Of a stretch of DNA of 64,000 nucleotides, positions 25,569-34,544 are shown piece by piece; position 1 is the first letter of the stretch; each line of letters begins with the position of its first letter. Origin of the DNA: CAYOKT01 sp964404605. GTDB taxonomy: Bacteria; Electryoneota; Electryoneia; Electryoneales; Electryoneaceae. The stretch is taken from contig CAYOKT010000002.1 of assembly GCA_964404605.1 (NCBI GenBank), positions 1 to 64,000 on the forward strand. Reading direction: 5' to 3'. The notes beneath the pieces were generated by a model, which ran no database searches, was not told the origin of the DNA, and saw nothing but the letters and a program-made list of their open reading frames with translations. Both the position numbers and the translations under genes were made by a program.

Positions 25569-26983
25569 TTCCGTGTCCATGTCGTCCCGGAGGGGCCGTC
25601 GCGCAATTCGATCCCCGCCTCGAGCAGCTCATCCCGGATGGCATCGGCCCGGGCCCAGTCCTTCGCCTCCCTCGCCTCCGCGCGTTCGGCGATCTTCCCC
25701 TCGATCCAGGCGACGTCCACCGGTGCCCCCGCCTCCTCGTCCGGGAATGGATGCAGAACCCCGAGGGCGTCATCCCAGCGTCTCCACAAACCGTCGAGCA
25801 GCTCCCGGTCGCCGGTGGTGACACCACCCCGTGCCGCGGCGGCGTTGACTTCACGAACGAGGTTGAACACGGCCGCCAGGGCGGGGCTGACGTTCAAGTC
25901 GTCATTCATCGCGTCGTCGAAGCCGTTCCCGGCGCGTTCCACCGCCGCGCGGACCTCTTCGCCGGCCGGCCCCTCGGGGTAGTCGTCCCAACTGCGGCGG
26001 AACTCATCGAGACGTTCGAGCGCCGCCCTCGCCGCCCCGAGACCCTCGAAGGTGAAGTTCAGCGGGCTGCGATAGTGCGTGCCGATGAGGACATAGCGGA
26101 TCTCCCGGGCCTTCCACCCCTTGTCGAACAGGTCGCGCAGGGTGTAATAGTTCCCGAGAGACTTGCTCATCTTCCTGCCCTCGACGATGAGATACTCGCA
26201 GTGCATCCAGTAGCGGACGAAACGCGCGCCGGTGGCGCAGACGCTCTGGGCGATCTCGTTCTCGTGATGCGGAAAGATGTTGTCCACCCCCCCGGTATGG
26301 ATGTCGAACTCGTCGCCGAGGTACTCGGTGGACATGGCCGAACATTCGATGTGCCATCCCGGCCGCCCCTTGCCGAGGGGGGTCTCCCAGAAGATGTCGC
26401 CGTCCTCCTCGTCCCAGGCTTTCCAGAGGGCGAAGTCGCGTACATCGTCCTTCGATTCGTACTCATCGGACCGTACCCGCCGCCCGATGCGCAGATCCGC
26501 GAGCCGCTTGCCGGAGAGCCGGCCATAGTCCGGGAAACCGGCCACGCGGAAATAGAGGGAGCCGTCCTCCGCCCGGTAGGCATACCCCCCCTCGAGGAGG
26601 GACTGGATCATCTTCACCATCGATTCGATGTGCTCCGTGGCGGCCGGGTAGTGTTCCGCGCGCTTGATATTGAGCGCCTCGATGTCCTCGAAAAACGCCT
26701 GTTTGAACCCGGCGGTGAAGCCGGCGAGCGGGGTGTTCTGTTCGCGGCTGCGCTGGATGGTCTTGTCATCGACATCCGTCAGGTTCATCACCTGGTGAAC
26801 GGTGTATCCGCTCACCTCCAGCCAGCGCCGGAGCAGGTCGGCGAAGATGTACGCCCGGAAATTGCCGATGTGGGCGTAATCGTACACCGTCGGCCCGCAG
26901 TTGTACATCCGGACTTCACCGGGGTGCAGGGGAACGAACTCGACCTTCTCGCGGCGATAGGTGTCGAAAACGTGGAAACTCAT
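25565..26983 (-). CDS. cysS: Cysteinyl-tRNA synthetase
   Basis: Class I aminoacyl-tRNA synthetase, 472 aa, standard length. MYNCGPTVYDYAHIGNFRAY carries the zinc-ligand Cys and the HIGH-equivalent HIGN; GRPGWHIECSAMS carries further zinc ligands; ENEIAQSVCATG and KMSKSLGNYYTLRDL (KMSKS loop) follow. C-terminal anticodon-binding helices are present. GGGAGATGAGGC precedes the ATG at 26983, and the start overlaps the upstream stop (ATGA). Confidence 0.98.
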   Translation of the reverse strand: MSFHVFDTYRREKVEFVPLHPGEVRMYNCGPTVYDYAHIGNFRAYIFADLLRRWLEVSGYTVHQVMNLTDVDDKTIQRSREQNTPLAGFTAGFKQAFFEDIEALNIKRAEHYPAATEHIESMVKMIQSLLEGGYAYRAEDGSLYFRVAGFPDYGRLSGKRLADLRIGRRVRSDEYESKDDVRDFALWKAWDEEDGDIFWETPLGKGRPGWHIECSAMSTEYLGDEFDIHTGGVDNIFPHHENEIAQSVCATGARFVRYWMHCEYLIVEGRKMSKSLGNYYTLRDLFDKGWKAREIRYVLIGTHYRSPLNFTFEGLGAARAALERLDEFRRSWDDYPEGPAGEEVRAAVERAGNGFDDAMNDDLNVSPALAAVFNLVREVNAAAARGGVTTGDRELLDGLWRRWDDALGVLHPFPDEEAGAPVDVAWIEGKIAERAEAREAKDWARADAIRDELLEAGIELRDGPSGTTWTRK

Positions 26984-27639
26984 GCCTCATCTCCCGTTCG
27001 TTTCCTCCACCTGCCGGCGCGCAGCTTGTGGCGGACACTCCAGTATTTCTCGAGGTAATCGACACTCGACAGGGCCAACAGCGAGAGGACGACATAGGGC
27101 AGGACGACAATCAGCTTCACGGGGGCATACTCCGGGAGGAGGTAGACCAGCAGGGTCACGGCGATCACGAAGGTGGTCACCTTCCCGGGCCAGGAGCTGG
27201 TGAACAGGTGGTGGTCCTCCTTGAGGACGCGCAGGGCGAAAAAGACGATCAGGAGATCCCGAAGCACGATCGCCGCCACGAGGAACAGGGGAAACCGGGG
27301 GTCGCGATGCCCGAGGCTGAGGGCGATAGCGGTCGAGATGACGATGATCTTGTCCGCCGCCGGGTCGATCAGCTTGCCGAGGTCGCTGATCACACGAAAC
27401 GTGCGCGCGATCATACCGTCGAGCGCATCCGTCAGGAACGCGGCGAGCAGCAGCCCCGCGGCGACCTGGTTCGACCCGCCCCGTACGATCAGGACGACGG
27501 CCGGGATCGCGAGCATCAACCGCGAAAGAGACAGCAGATTGGGCAGGAGCAGGACATCGGCGAAATGAAAGCCCGGGTGGTTCACCCGTTTCCGTTTCTC
27601 CGCCTGGGAAAGCCTGCCGGAACCCTGTTCTCCAGTCAT
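26980..27639 (-). CDS. pgsA: CDP-alcohol phosphatidyltransferase, PgsA-like
   Basis: Inner-membrane phospholipid enzyme. The CDP-OH-P signature D-G-x2-A-R-x8-G-x3-D-x3-D is intact in DALDGMIARTF followed by SDLGKLIDPAADK. About six membrane helices and ADVLLLPNLLSLSRL at the N-terminus resemble phosphatidylglycerophosphate synthase, but other headgroups are possible. I prefer the ATG at 27639 (GAGGCGGAATCG upstream); a TTG at 27663 would add eight residues. It ends in an ATGA overlap with cysS. Confidence 0.85.
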   Translation of the reverse strand: MTGEQGSGRLSQAEKRKRVNHPGFHFADVLLLPNLLSLSRLMLAIPAVVLIVRGGSNQVAAGLLLAAFLTDALDGMIARTFRVISDLGKLIDPAADKIIVISTAIALSLGHRDPRFPLFLVAAIVLRDLLIVFFALRVLKEDHHLFTSSWPGKVTTFVIAVTLLVYLLPEYAPVKLIVVLPYVVLSLLALSSVDYLEKYWSVRHKLRAGRWRKRTGDEA

Positions 27640-27649
27640 CGATTCCGCC

Positions 27650-28582
27650 TCACTTGAGTGCAAAGGACGGGTAGTCCATCCCGAACCGCTCGCGATGGTA
27701 CAACCGCGCCAGTGGGTAGTACAGCACCGCCGCCAGCGGAAGCACCGGGGCGTAGGCGATCCCCACCGAAAGCGCGAGGGCGACCACGCTGAGTTTCATC
27801 GCGGCGACGATGCTCTTCCGCCCGCCTCGCAGGCCCGCCAGGAGGAACAGCGGCAGCGTCAGCACCGAAGGGACCAGGAGAACGAGGTCGCGCCTCATGG
27901 CGGCGTCCGCGACGGCGACGGCGACCAGCAACGCCGCGAGGCGCGCCGACCATGCCGCGCCGAACCGCACCGCCATCGTCCGCTTGCCCGCGCGGCGGTC
28001 CCCCTCAACGTCGAGTGTCATCGCCAGCAGGTTCACCGCGGCGTACGCGGCAACATACCCCGTCATCGCCGCCCAGCGCACCCTTTCCGGCCCGGACACC
28101 GCCACCGCGCCGATGGCCCACAGACCCGCACCGACGAGGAGCGAGGCGACGAGGGAGCCATAGGACCGGTCCTTGAGGGTGAGCGGCGGCAGATTGTACA
28201 CCAGCCCGGGCACGATGAACACCGCCGCGCTGACCAGGAGAAGCGGCGGGTTGCGCAGCAGCGCGATGAGGACGAACCCCGCCACGATGAGAAGCGCGCT
28301 CAGCGCCTTGACCGCCGCATCCGTGAACAACCCCTGCGCCAGCCAGGGCAGTTTCCGGTTCTCCCGGTCGCTCTCTTCGTCGCGGAGCAGGTTGACCAGG
28401 TTCGCCCCACTCATCACCATGCTGAAGGCGAAAACCGCTTGAAGGCTGATGCTCCCGGCTTCACCGGCCAGGCCGGCGCCCGCGAGGAGAATCGTCCAAT
28501 AGGCGAAGAGCAGGGTCGGACGGAGCACGAAGAACCAGTCCGCGACCCGAAGAAGCCCGCCGGACCGATGTCGACCGCTCAT
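27650..28582 (-). CDS. UbiA-family membrane prenyltransferase
   Basis: A 310-aa integral membrane protein with about eight to nine helices. First metal motif N-x3-D-x3-D is seen in NLLRDEESDRENRKLP, second in LDVEGDRRAGKRTMAVRFG. These bind the prenyl diphosphate through Mg2+. The acceptor (quinone precursor, haem, glycerol phosphate or other) cannot be assigned. The start overlaps the purF stop (ATGA), and pgsA follows 10 nt downstream. The context (lipid enzyme, no menaquinone or haem genes nearby) does not resolve the substrate. Confidence 0.85.
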   Translation of the reverse strand: MSGRHRSGGLLRVADWFFVLRPTLLFAYWTILLAGAGLAGEAGSISLQAVFAFSMVMSGANLVNLLRDEESDRENRKLPWLAQGLFTDAAVKALSALLIVAGFVLIALLRNPPLLLVSAAVFIVPGLVYNLPPLTLKDRSYGSLVASLLVGAGLWAIGAVAVSGPERVRWAAMTGYVAAYAAVNLLAMTLDVEGDRRAGKRTMAVRFGAAWSARLAALLVAVAVADAAMRRDLVLLVPSVLTLPLFLLAGLRGGRKSIVAAMKLSVVALALSVGIAYAPVLPLAAVLYYPLARLYHRERFGMDYPSFALK

Positions 28583-29991
28583 AGGTCGTATCGCTCCTTG
28601 TCGGCGGCACCCTCTTCATCCTCCACCGGGATGGGATACTTCCCGGTGAAGCATGCCGTGCAGTAATCGTGGTCCTCGTCCCGGGGAACGCTGGCGAGCA
28701 GGTTCTCCACCGACAGGTATCCCAGGGAATCGACCCCGATGAGTTTCCGGATCTCCTCGACTTCGCGCCCGTTGGCGATCAGCTCCTCGCGGGTGGGGAA
28801 ATCCATCCCGTAGTGGCAGGGGTGGCGTATCGGCGGGCATGAGACACGGATATGCACCTCCTTCGCCCCCTTCTGACGGAGCATCTCGGCAAGATTGCGC
28901 AGGGTGGTCCCGCGAACGATGCTGTCCTCGACGACGACCACCTTCCGGTCCTTCAGGACGCCGCCGACGGCGTTGAACTTCAGCTTCACCCCCATCTCGC
29001 GCATCTTCTGCGTCGGCTGGATGAAGGTGCGCCCGATGTAGTGGTTCCGGATGAGCCCGATCTCGAACCGGGTGTCGCAGCGCTGGCTGAACCCGAGGGC
29101 GGCGGTGTTCGAGCTGTCCGGCACGGAGATGACGATGTCCGCATCGTCCGCGGGATGCTCGAGGGCGAGGTTTTTTCCCATCTTGCGCCGGAACTTGTCG
29201 ACGAACTCGCCGTTATGACGGCTGTCCGGCCGCGAAAAATAGACGAGTTCGAAGATGCAATGATGGGTCGTGCGGGCTTCCGCGAATCGATGAGAAACCC
29301 AGCCGTCGCCGCTGATGACGATCAGCTCCCCGGGATTGACCTCGCGCACGTACTCATACCCGAGAAGGTCCAGGGCGCAGGATTCGGAAGCGACCGCCGT
29401 GCTGCGTCCCTTCACCCCGATGCAAAGCGGACGGATACCATGCGGATCGCGGGCGGCGTAGACCGCCTGGTTGGTCAGCATGACGAGGGAATACGCCCCC
29501 TGGATGCGCGCGATCGCCTCGAGCAGCTTGTCACGGAACCGTTTTTTCCGCGAGCGGGCCATCAGGTGAATGATGATCTCGCTGTCGGTGGTACTCTGGA
29601 AGATGGCGCCCTGGTCCTGCAACTCCGAGCGGAGCCGGCGCGTGTTCACCAGGTTGCCGTTGTGCCCGATCGCGACCGGGCCGTCCTTCAGCACGGCGGA
29701 GAGGGGCTGGATGTTGAACTCCCGCGACGAACCGGTGGTGGAGTACCGGTTGTGCCCGATCGCGGCGCGCCCCTTGAGCTCCGCGAGAATCCGCGGGGAG
29801 TGGAAAACCTGTGTCAGGGTTCCCATCCCCAGGCGCCGGTAAAACTTCTCCCCGTCGCTGGAGACGATTCCGGCGGACTCCTGCCCCCGGTGCTGCAACG
29901 AGTAGAGACCGTGAAACACCATCTCGGAGGCGTGCTCCACCCCCCAGACAGCCATCACCCCGCAGTGGTGGCGCAGGGTTTCCAGGGCCAT
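28579..29991 (-). CDS. purF: Amidophosphoribosyltransferase
   Basis: First committed enzyme of purine synthesis, 470 aa. A short propeptide precedes the catalytic Cys in HHCGVMAVWG, so processing to an N-terminal Cys is expected. Ntn domain: YSLQHRGQESAGI and GRAAIGHNRYSTTG. PRTase domain: VVVVEDSIVRGTTLRNLAEM. Cysteines in SCPPIRHPCHYG and DYCTACFTGKYP match the [4Fe-4S]-binding B. subtilis-type enzyme. Other pur genes are absent from the window. It leads the purF-ubiA-pgsA-cysS-DUF3108 train from a promoter at 30064-30092. Confidence 0.97.
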   Translation of the reverse strand: MALETLRHHCGVMAVWGVEHASEMVFHGLYSLQHRGQESAGIVSSDGEKFYRRLGMGTLTQVFHSPRILAELKGRAAIGHNRYSTTGSSREFNIQPLSAVLKDGPVAIGHNGNLVNTRRLRSELQDQGAIFQSTTDSEIIIHLMARSRKKRFRDKLLEAIARIQGAYSLVMLTNQAVYAARDPHGIRPLCIGVKGRSTAVASESCALDLLGYEYVREVNPGELIVISGDGWVSHRFAEARTTHHCIFELVYFSRPDSRHNGEFVDKFRRKMGKNLALEHPADDADIVISVPDSSNTAALGFSQRCDTRFEIGLIRNHYIGRTFIQPTQKMREMGVKLKFNAVGGVLKDRKVVVVEDSIVRGTTLRNLAEMLRQKGAKEVHIRVSCPPIRHPCHYGMDFPTREELIANGREVEEIRKLIGVDSLGYLSVENLLASVPRDEDHDYCTACFTGKYPIPVEDEEGAADKERYDL

Positions 29992-30063
29992 ATCCCTCTC
30001 ACCTCCAGCCTTCGGCGCAGCGGCACACTCTACGGTTTCGTCTTCTCCTGTCGAAGAGTGGGA

Positions 30064-30092
30064 AATATACGTCGATTCGCGAGAGGTGACAA
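30064..30092 (-). promoter_or_regulatory. purF promoter
   Basis: Minus strand TTGTCA (30087-30092), exactly 17 bp spacer, TATATT (30064-30069), about 70 nt upstream of purF. It is the strongest promoter match seen in the window. Confidence 0.7.
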
Positions 30093-30111
30093 CGAAGGAA
30101 AAACGGGGAGA

Positions 30112-30269
30112 ACCGAGCCCGGCGCGCGCGCGGGAAAGTCNNNNNNNNNNNNNNNNNNNNNNNNNNNNNNNNNNNNNNNNNNNNNNNNNNNNNNNNNNNN
30201 NNNNNNNNNNNNNNNNNNNNNNNNNNNNNNNNNNNNNNNNACCGAGCCCGGCGCGCGCGCGGGAAAGTC
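30112..30269. other. Scaffold gap of 100 N flanked by an exact 29-bp duplicate
   Basis: N residues fill 30141-30240. The 29 bases before (30112-30140) and after (30241-30269) are identical and contain a GCGCGCGCGC stretch. This is the pattern expected when two contigs that overlap are joined with an arbitrary 100-N spacer, so the real gap may be absent. The sequence between purF and the cNMP-binding gene (29992-30336) otherwise holds only the purF promoter. Confidence 0.85.
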
Positions 30270-30336
30270 ACCGTCCCGCTCCCGGGAAGGGCACATGCCA
30301 CGGACCTTGAGGAGGAAGGTTCAGGAACGCTGATGC

Positions 30337-31428
30337 TCAGAGACTGGGATTGTCGTAGATGCCGACTCGCCCCGAGTCCGCTTCCACGGTGGGTTTGCCC
30401 GCCCGGTCGAGGGCGATTCGCTCGAGGAGAAACTCCTCGATGTCGGACAGGTTGACCTCCGGGTCGCGCCGCAGGTTCAACCGCAAGAGCTCCCGCAGGT
30501 TCAGGAAGACGGAATCGGTCTGTGTGTCGCGGACTCGATTCAACGCGCCAAGGTCTTCCAGCTCCTCGATGGCGGGGTGAAACGGGTCCAGCGCCCCCTC
30601 ACCACCCTGCTGGTTGTACGCCCGGGTCAACGCGTCATAGGTGAGGTGGACCTGCGATTTTTCCGGGTTCACCAGCTTCGGCAGCAGGTCGGGGCGGACG
30701 AGCAGTCCATCGACGAGCAGCCCGGTCTCCTGCTTGATCTCCTGCGACTCCATCGCCTGGTTGTTGTCGTACAGGCCCGAAGGCAGATTCGCGTCGTTTT
30801 GCATCAGGACGAGGAAAGCGCGGAAGAGTTCAGGGTCCGGGAGAATCAGGCTGACCCGGGGCGGTTCCGCCTCGCGCAGGTCGATCAGCCCGACGTGGGA
30901 CAAGCCGCCGAGGATGGTGGGGAGAAGCCCGTGCGCCTCGTGCAGGGTTTTCCGGATTTCCTCCACCAACCGCCCGTAGGGGGCGGTCCAGGGCTCGACG
31001 CCGTTTCCCGTGTTGACGGCCCGCATCAGGATGTACAGCAGGCTGCTGACGCCGTACAGCAGGTGCAGGTCGGAATTCGCCTTGCAGGCGAAGATCGTCC
31101 GGAATTCCTCCCGCAGCCACTCCGCGAACCAGTCGGGAAGGCTGGAGAAAAGGAGCTGGAGCTGGGCGCCGGTGATGCCGAGAGCACGCACGGTGGTCAC
31201 GGCATGGGCGGAAAACGGCTTGGTTCCGCCCTGCAGGAGGGAATCCAGGTACAGGAACTCCCCGGGGCCCGCGAACCCCCGGGGAACGGTCCGCCCGCCC
31301 TGTGACACCTCCAACTGCACCCGGCCCTCGAGGATCAGGAACGCGATGGCGGTATCGCTGCCCTGGCGGGCGATCACTCCGCCGGGGCTGAATGTCAGCT
31401 CCTGGGGTTTCATCGAACCACCGTTCAT
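30337..31428 (-). CDS. Cyclic-nucleotide-binding-domain protein of unknown output
   Basis: About 363 aa. Residues 1-120 form a cNMP-binding (CAP-ED) beta barrel: LTFSPGGVIARQGSDTAIAF, LILEGRVQLEVSQGG and GPGEFLYLDSLLQGG. The Arg of the phosphate-binding cassette is not evident, so ligand binding is uncertain. The remainder is helical, with two winged-helix-like stretches (PYGRLVEEIRKTLHEAHGLL and HPAIEELEDLGALNRV). No canonical Crp HTH is seen. The ATG at 31428 overlaps the HAD stop (ATGA) with GGAAGGC upstream. Starts at 31437 or 31413 are alternatives. It may be a DUF4388-like or Crp-like sensor; function unknown. Confidence 0.65.
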   Translation of the reverse strand: MNGGSMKPQELTFSPGGVIARQGSDTAIAFLILEGRVQLEVSQGGRTVPRGFAGPGEFLYLDSLLQGGTKPFSAHAVTTVRALGITGAQLQLLFSSLPDWFAEWLREEFRTIFACKANSDLHLLYGVSSLLYILMRAVNTGNGVEPWTAPYGRLVEEIRKTLHEAHGLLPTILGGLSHVGLIDLREAEPPRVSLILPDPELFRAFLVLMQNDANLPSGLYDNNQAMESQEIKQETGLLVDGLLVRPDLLPKLVNPEKSQVHLTYDALTRAYNQQGGEGALDPFHPAIEELEDLGALNRVRDTQTDSVFLNLRELLRLNLRRDPEVNLSDIEEFLLERIALDRAGKPTVEADSGRVGIYDNPSL

Positions 31429-32189
31429 GCCTTCCATCGCCGCACGGGGATCGGGGCGACGAGTTTCTCGCTGGGCTCTACCCTGCCGGGCTGTCCGAGG
31501 GCGGCCAACCGCTCGAGGACACTCTCCCAGCCACCCGGCCGCCCCAGTTCGAGGACGGAGTCGACGACGATATGGGCCTCACCGAGCAGCTCCCGCGGCA
31601 TGGTGCTCGCCACGGCGATGCACCAGGCGCCCGCCGCCCGCGCCGAACGGATGCCGAGGGGGGCGTTCTCGATGACGACCGCCTCCGCCGGCCTTACGCC
31701 AAGCCGCTCCGCAGCGGTAAGGTACGGCTCCGGCCGCGGTTTGCTCTCCGCCACGCTCCCCGCCCAGAGGATGACATCGAAGATTTTCTGCTGCTCGCGT
31801 GTCACGATGTGGTCGAGATTGTCCCGCGAGGTGCTGGTGACGAGGGCGAGTTTCAGGCCTCGGTCGCGAAGTCCCCGGATGACCTCGACGACATCGTTTT
31901 CAATCGCGACCTGGCCGACGATCTCCCTGTAATAGGCGCGTTTCCGGTCGATTATCTCTTCCAGTTCATCATCAGAAAGTTTCATTCCCGGCTCATAACC
32001 GGCGGATTCAAAGGCAAGCCTTGCGATTCTCCGGCTGTGGAGCCCCTCCGTGAGGGGGGCGATGAAGGGATCGACCTCGAGGCCGAGGGTGTTCATGATC
32101 CAGGCCCAGGCGCGGCCATGCGCCTCGATACTGTTGACGAGCACGCCATCCAGGTCGAATAGTACCGCGCGGATTTTCACACGACTCAC
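31425..32189 (-). CDS. HAD-superfamily phosphatase/phosphomutase (beta-phosphoglucomutase-like)
   Basis: HAD subfamily IA hydrolase, 254 aa. Motif I AVLFDLDGVLVNS (both Asp present), motif II LALVTSTSRDNLD, motif III Lys in ESKPRPEPY, motif IV VIENAPLGIRSARAAGA. Motif IV has Glu-Asn where many members have Glu-Asp. The helical cap (residues about 18-85) has LTEGLHSRRIARL. Specificity is unknown; sugar phosphate is plausible next to pgi. GTG start at 32189 with GGGGAG about 10 nt upstream. Confidence 0.85.
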   Translation of the reverse strand: MSRVKIRAVLFDLDGVLVNSIEAHGRAWAWIMNTLGLEVDPFIAPLTEGLHSRRIARLAFESAGYEPGMKLSDDELEEIIDRKRAYYREIVGQVAIENDVVEVIRGLRDRGLKLALVTSTSRDNLDHIVTREQQKIFDVILWAGSVAESKPRPEPYLTAAERLGVRPAEAVVIENAPLGIRSARAAGAWCIAVASTMPRELLGEAHIVVDSVLELGRPGGWESVLERLAALGQPGRVEPSEKLVAPIPVRRWKA

Positions 32190-32300
32190 CCCGCTTCACT
32201 CCCCTGCCCGGCCGCGGAAAAAGGCGAACAGCGCCGGGCCGCCCTCTCGCTCGGATGCTGAACGTATCAACTTGAGCCCAACCGGCCGCTCCTCGCCGGT

Positions 32301-33704
32301 TCAGCCGATCAGCGTTGCCGGCCGCTCGCGATCCTTCTCGATTTCGGCGCGGATGTCCTCGTACCCGGCGCGTCCGAGAAGGGCATAGGTCGCGATTTTC
32401 CCCGCCTCGACACCCGGCTGATCGAGGGGATTCACCTCGTAGAGACCGCCCGCGACGAGGGTCGCCGCCTCGAGAAGATACATCAACCCGCCGACGGTAT
32501 CCGGGGCGATCTCTTCCATGTGGAAGGCCATGTTCGGCCGGTGGGCGGCGGTCAACGCCCGCTGGGTCGCCTCTGCCTCGATCCGCAACAGGTCCCCGAT
32601 GTCCTCCCCCGCGAGAAAATCGATCCCCTCGATGTCGGGATAATGCTTGCCCGCGCGCAGACTGCGCCGGTACTTCCCCGGGATGACGAAAGTGACGGTC
32701 TTGTCCGGCGGTCCCTCGACATAGAGCTGCACCTGGCTGTGCTGATCCGTCGCACCGAGGGCGGCGACGGGGGTCGGCCCGGTGTGCACCGTCTCGCCGC
32801 GCAGATTGACCTTCTTCCCCAACGACTCCGCCCAGAGCTGGCGGAACCAGTCCGCCGTGCGGAACAGGGCGTTTGCATAGGGCATCATCACCTGGATCGG
32901 CTGCTTGCGAACCGTGTGGGCGAGAAACTGGAGCAGCGCGAAGGCGGCGGAGGGATTCTCTTCGAACTTGCGCTTGAACACCGTTTCCCGTTGTTCCGCC
33001 GCCCCGGCGAGCAGCTCGCGGATGTCGATTCCGACAAGGGCCGCCGGGAGCAGTCCCACGGGGGTGAGCACGGAGAACCGGCCGCCCACGCCGGGCGGGA
33101 TCGAGAAGGTCGTAATCCCCTCGTTGCGGGCGATCTGCCGCAGGTTCCCCTTCGCCGGGTCGGTGGTGAAGACAAGATGGTCGTGATACTCCTCGCCGAG
33201 CTGCTCCCTGACCTGGTTGAGGACGACGAGGAACGCGGACACGGTTTCCGCCGTGCCGCCCGACTTGGTGATCACGTTGTAGAGAGTTTCGGCGGGTTCG
33301 CAGATGTCGAGCACCGCGCCGAGGAATTCCGGGTCCGGGTTGTCCGGGACGAAAAGGCGGGGACCATCACGCAGTTCATCCGGCCGGCTGTTCCACTCCA
33401 GGGGTTTCAACGCATCCCGCAGCGCGATGGGTCCGAGGGCGCTGCCGCCGATGCCGAGCACGACCACGTTGCGGAACTTGCCGTGTACCTTGGAAGCGTA
33501 CTCCTCGATCTTCTCGACCGATTCCCGGTTGTCCGGGAGGTCGTAGAACGGCAATTCCCCCGCTTTCCGCTTCGCTTCGAGTCCCTGCAGCATGGCGCTT
33601 ACCCGTGGCCAGGCCTTTTCGATCTCCTGCCGGGTCGCGCCGTAATCGGGCCCCACCGCATCCGCCATCATGCGGGTCACATCGAGTTGCAAACGCTTGC
33701 TCAT
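32301..33704 (-). CDS. pgi: Glucose-6-phosphate isomerase
   Basis: Glycolytic aldose-ketose isomerase, 467 aa, two SIS domains. NVVVLGIGGSALGPIALRDA and ITKSGGTAETVSAFLVVLNQ are the substrate-phosphate loops; PPGVGGRFSVLTPVGLLPA is the family signature; GATDQHSQVQLYVEGP includes the conserved His/Gln region. This is the shorter form seen in many bacteria and archaea rather than the 550-aa form. ATG at 33704 with GAGGGTTGAACC upstream. It supplies fructose-6-phosphate to the PFK at 23134. Confidence 0.95.
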   Translation of the reverse strand: MSKRLQLDVTRMMADAVGPDYGATRQEIEKAWPRVSAMLQGLEAKRKAGELPFYDLPDNRESVEKIEEYASKVHGKFRNVVVLGIGGSALGPIALRDALKPLEWNSRPDELRDGPRLFVPDNPDPEFLGAVLDICEPAETLYNVITKSGGTAETVSAFLVVLNQVREQLGEEYHDHLVFTTDPAKGNLRQIARNEGITTFSIPPGVGGRFSVLTPVGLLPAALVGIDIRELLAGAAEQRETVFKRKFEENPSAAFALLQFLAHTVRKQPIQVMMPYANALFRTADWFRQLWAESLGKKVNLRGETVHTGPTPVAALGATDQHSQVQLYVEGPPDKTVTFVIPGKYRRSLRAGKHYPDIEGIDFLAGEDIGDLLRIEAEATQRALTAAHRPNMAFHMEEIAPDTVGGLMYLLEAATLVAGGLYEVNPLDQPGVEAGKIATYALLGRAGYEDIRAEIEKDRERPATLIG

Positions 33705-33754
33705 GGTTCAACCCTCGCGCTGCGGAATCATCCTGGAGCGGGGAGGGTGCCTCC

Positions 33755-34543
33755 TCACCCCTCCTCGCTGCAGGCGCTTACCTCATGTCCGACGCCGATT
33801 CCGAGCATTTTCGCCGCGCTGCCGCCGTTCACGATGATCTCCACGGTGCCCTTGCTGCCCACGATCCACACCGGGTCGGAGGAGTTCCCCTCGGCGATGA
33901 AACGCGCCGGGGAGATCCGCCGCCGCCCGATACGGATGGTCAGTCCTTCCACCTCGCCGGCAGGCAGGTTGGTGATCAGGTTCCCGAACCGATCCACCCA
34001 GTACACCTTGCCTTTTAATTGCTCCTCTTCCCGGATCGGTTCCAGCGAATCTCCGCTCTTCCAGGTGTAGACAACCGGGCCAAGCTCCTCGAACGGTGTT
34101 CCGCCGGCGACTTTCGCCGCCGTGGGACAGAAGATGTCCCGCCCGTGGAAGCTGTTGGAAATTTCCGGCGCGAACAGCTCCCGGTTGTTCAGCAGGCGGA
34201 CCTCGAAGGTTTCCGCCTTTCGGAGCAGTGGATCGAGCAAACCGTTATCAGGGGCAAGATACACACAGCCGGACAGTCTCGCAGCGAGGATGGCCCGCTC
34301 GCTCCCCACCCCCGGGTCCACGACCGCGACATGCACCGTGCCGGCGGGGAGATGGCGGGCATCATGCTTGAGGAGAAACGCCGCCGAATCGATATCCCCG
34401 GGAAGCACTGCATGGCACAGGTCGATGATCCGCAAGCCGGGGTTGACCGCGAGCAGGGCGGCGTGCATCTGGCCGACATAGTCATCCTGCCAACCGAAAT
34501 CGGTCAGCAGGCTGACGAGGCCGTTAGGGGTGAATTCCGTCAT
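33755..34543 (-). CDS. SAM hydrolase (DUF62, SAM hydroxide adenosyltransferase)
   Basis: Fluorinase-fold enzyme, 262 aa, that in characterised relatives cleaves S-adenosylmethionine to adenosine and methionine using water. LVSLLTDFGWQDDYVGQMH, VVDPGVGSERAILAA, APDNGLLDPLL and NSFHGRDIFCPTAA carry the conserved Asp, Arg and His of the water-activating triad. VYWVDRFGNLITNLP is the C-terminal domain signature. No halogenase-specific 20-residue loop is apparent, so hydrolase rather than halogenase. It lies one nucleotide from the lemA stop. Confidence 0.88.
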   Translation of the reverse strand: MTEFTPNGLVSLLTDFGWQDDYVGQMHAALLAVNPGLRIIDLCHAVLPGDIDSAAFLLKHDARHLPAGTVHVAVVDPGVGSERAILAARLSGCVYLAPDNGLLDPLLRKAETFEVRLLNNRELFAPEISNSFHGRDIFCPTAAKVAGGTPFEELGPVVYTWKSGDSLEPIREEEQLKGKVYWVDRFGNLITNLPAGEVEGLTIRIGRRRISPARFIAEGNSSDPVWIVGSKGTVEIIVNGGSAAKMLGIGVGHEVSACSEEG

Positions 34544-34544
34544 C

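Noticed and set aside
28852..30333. Open frame running through the N gap opposite purF
   Set aside because: It depends on unknown bases and is antisense to purF.
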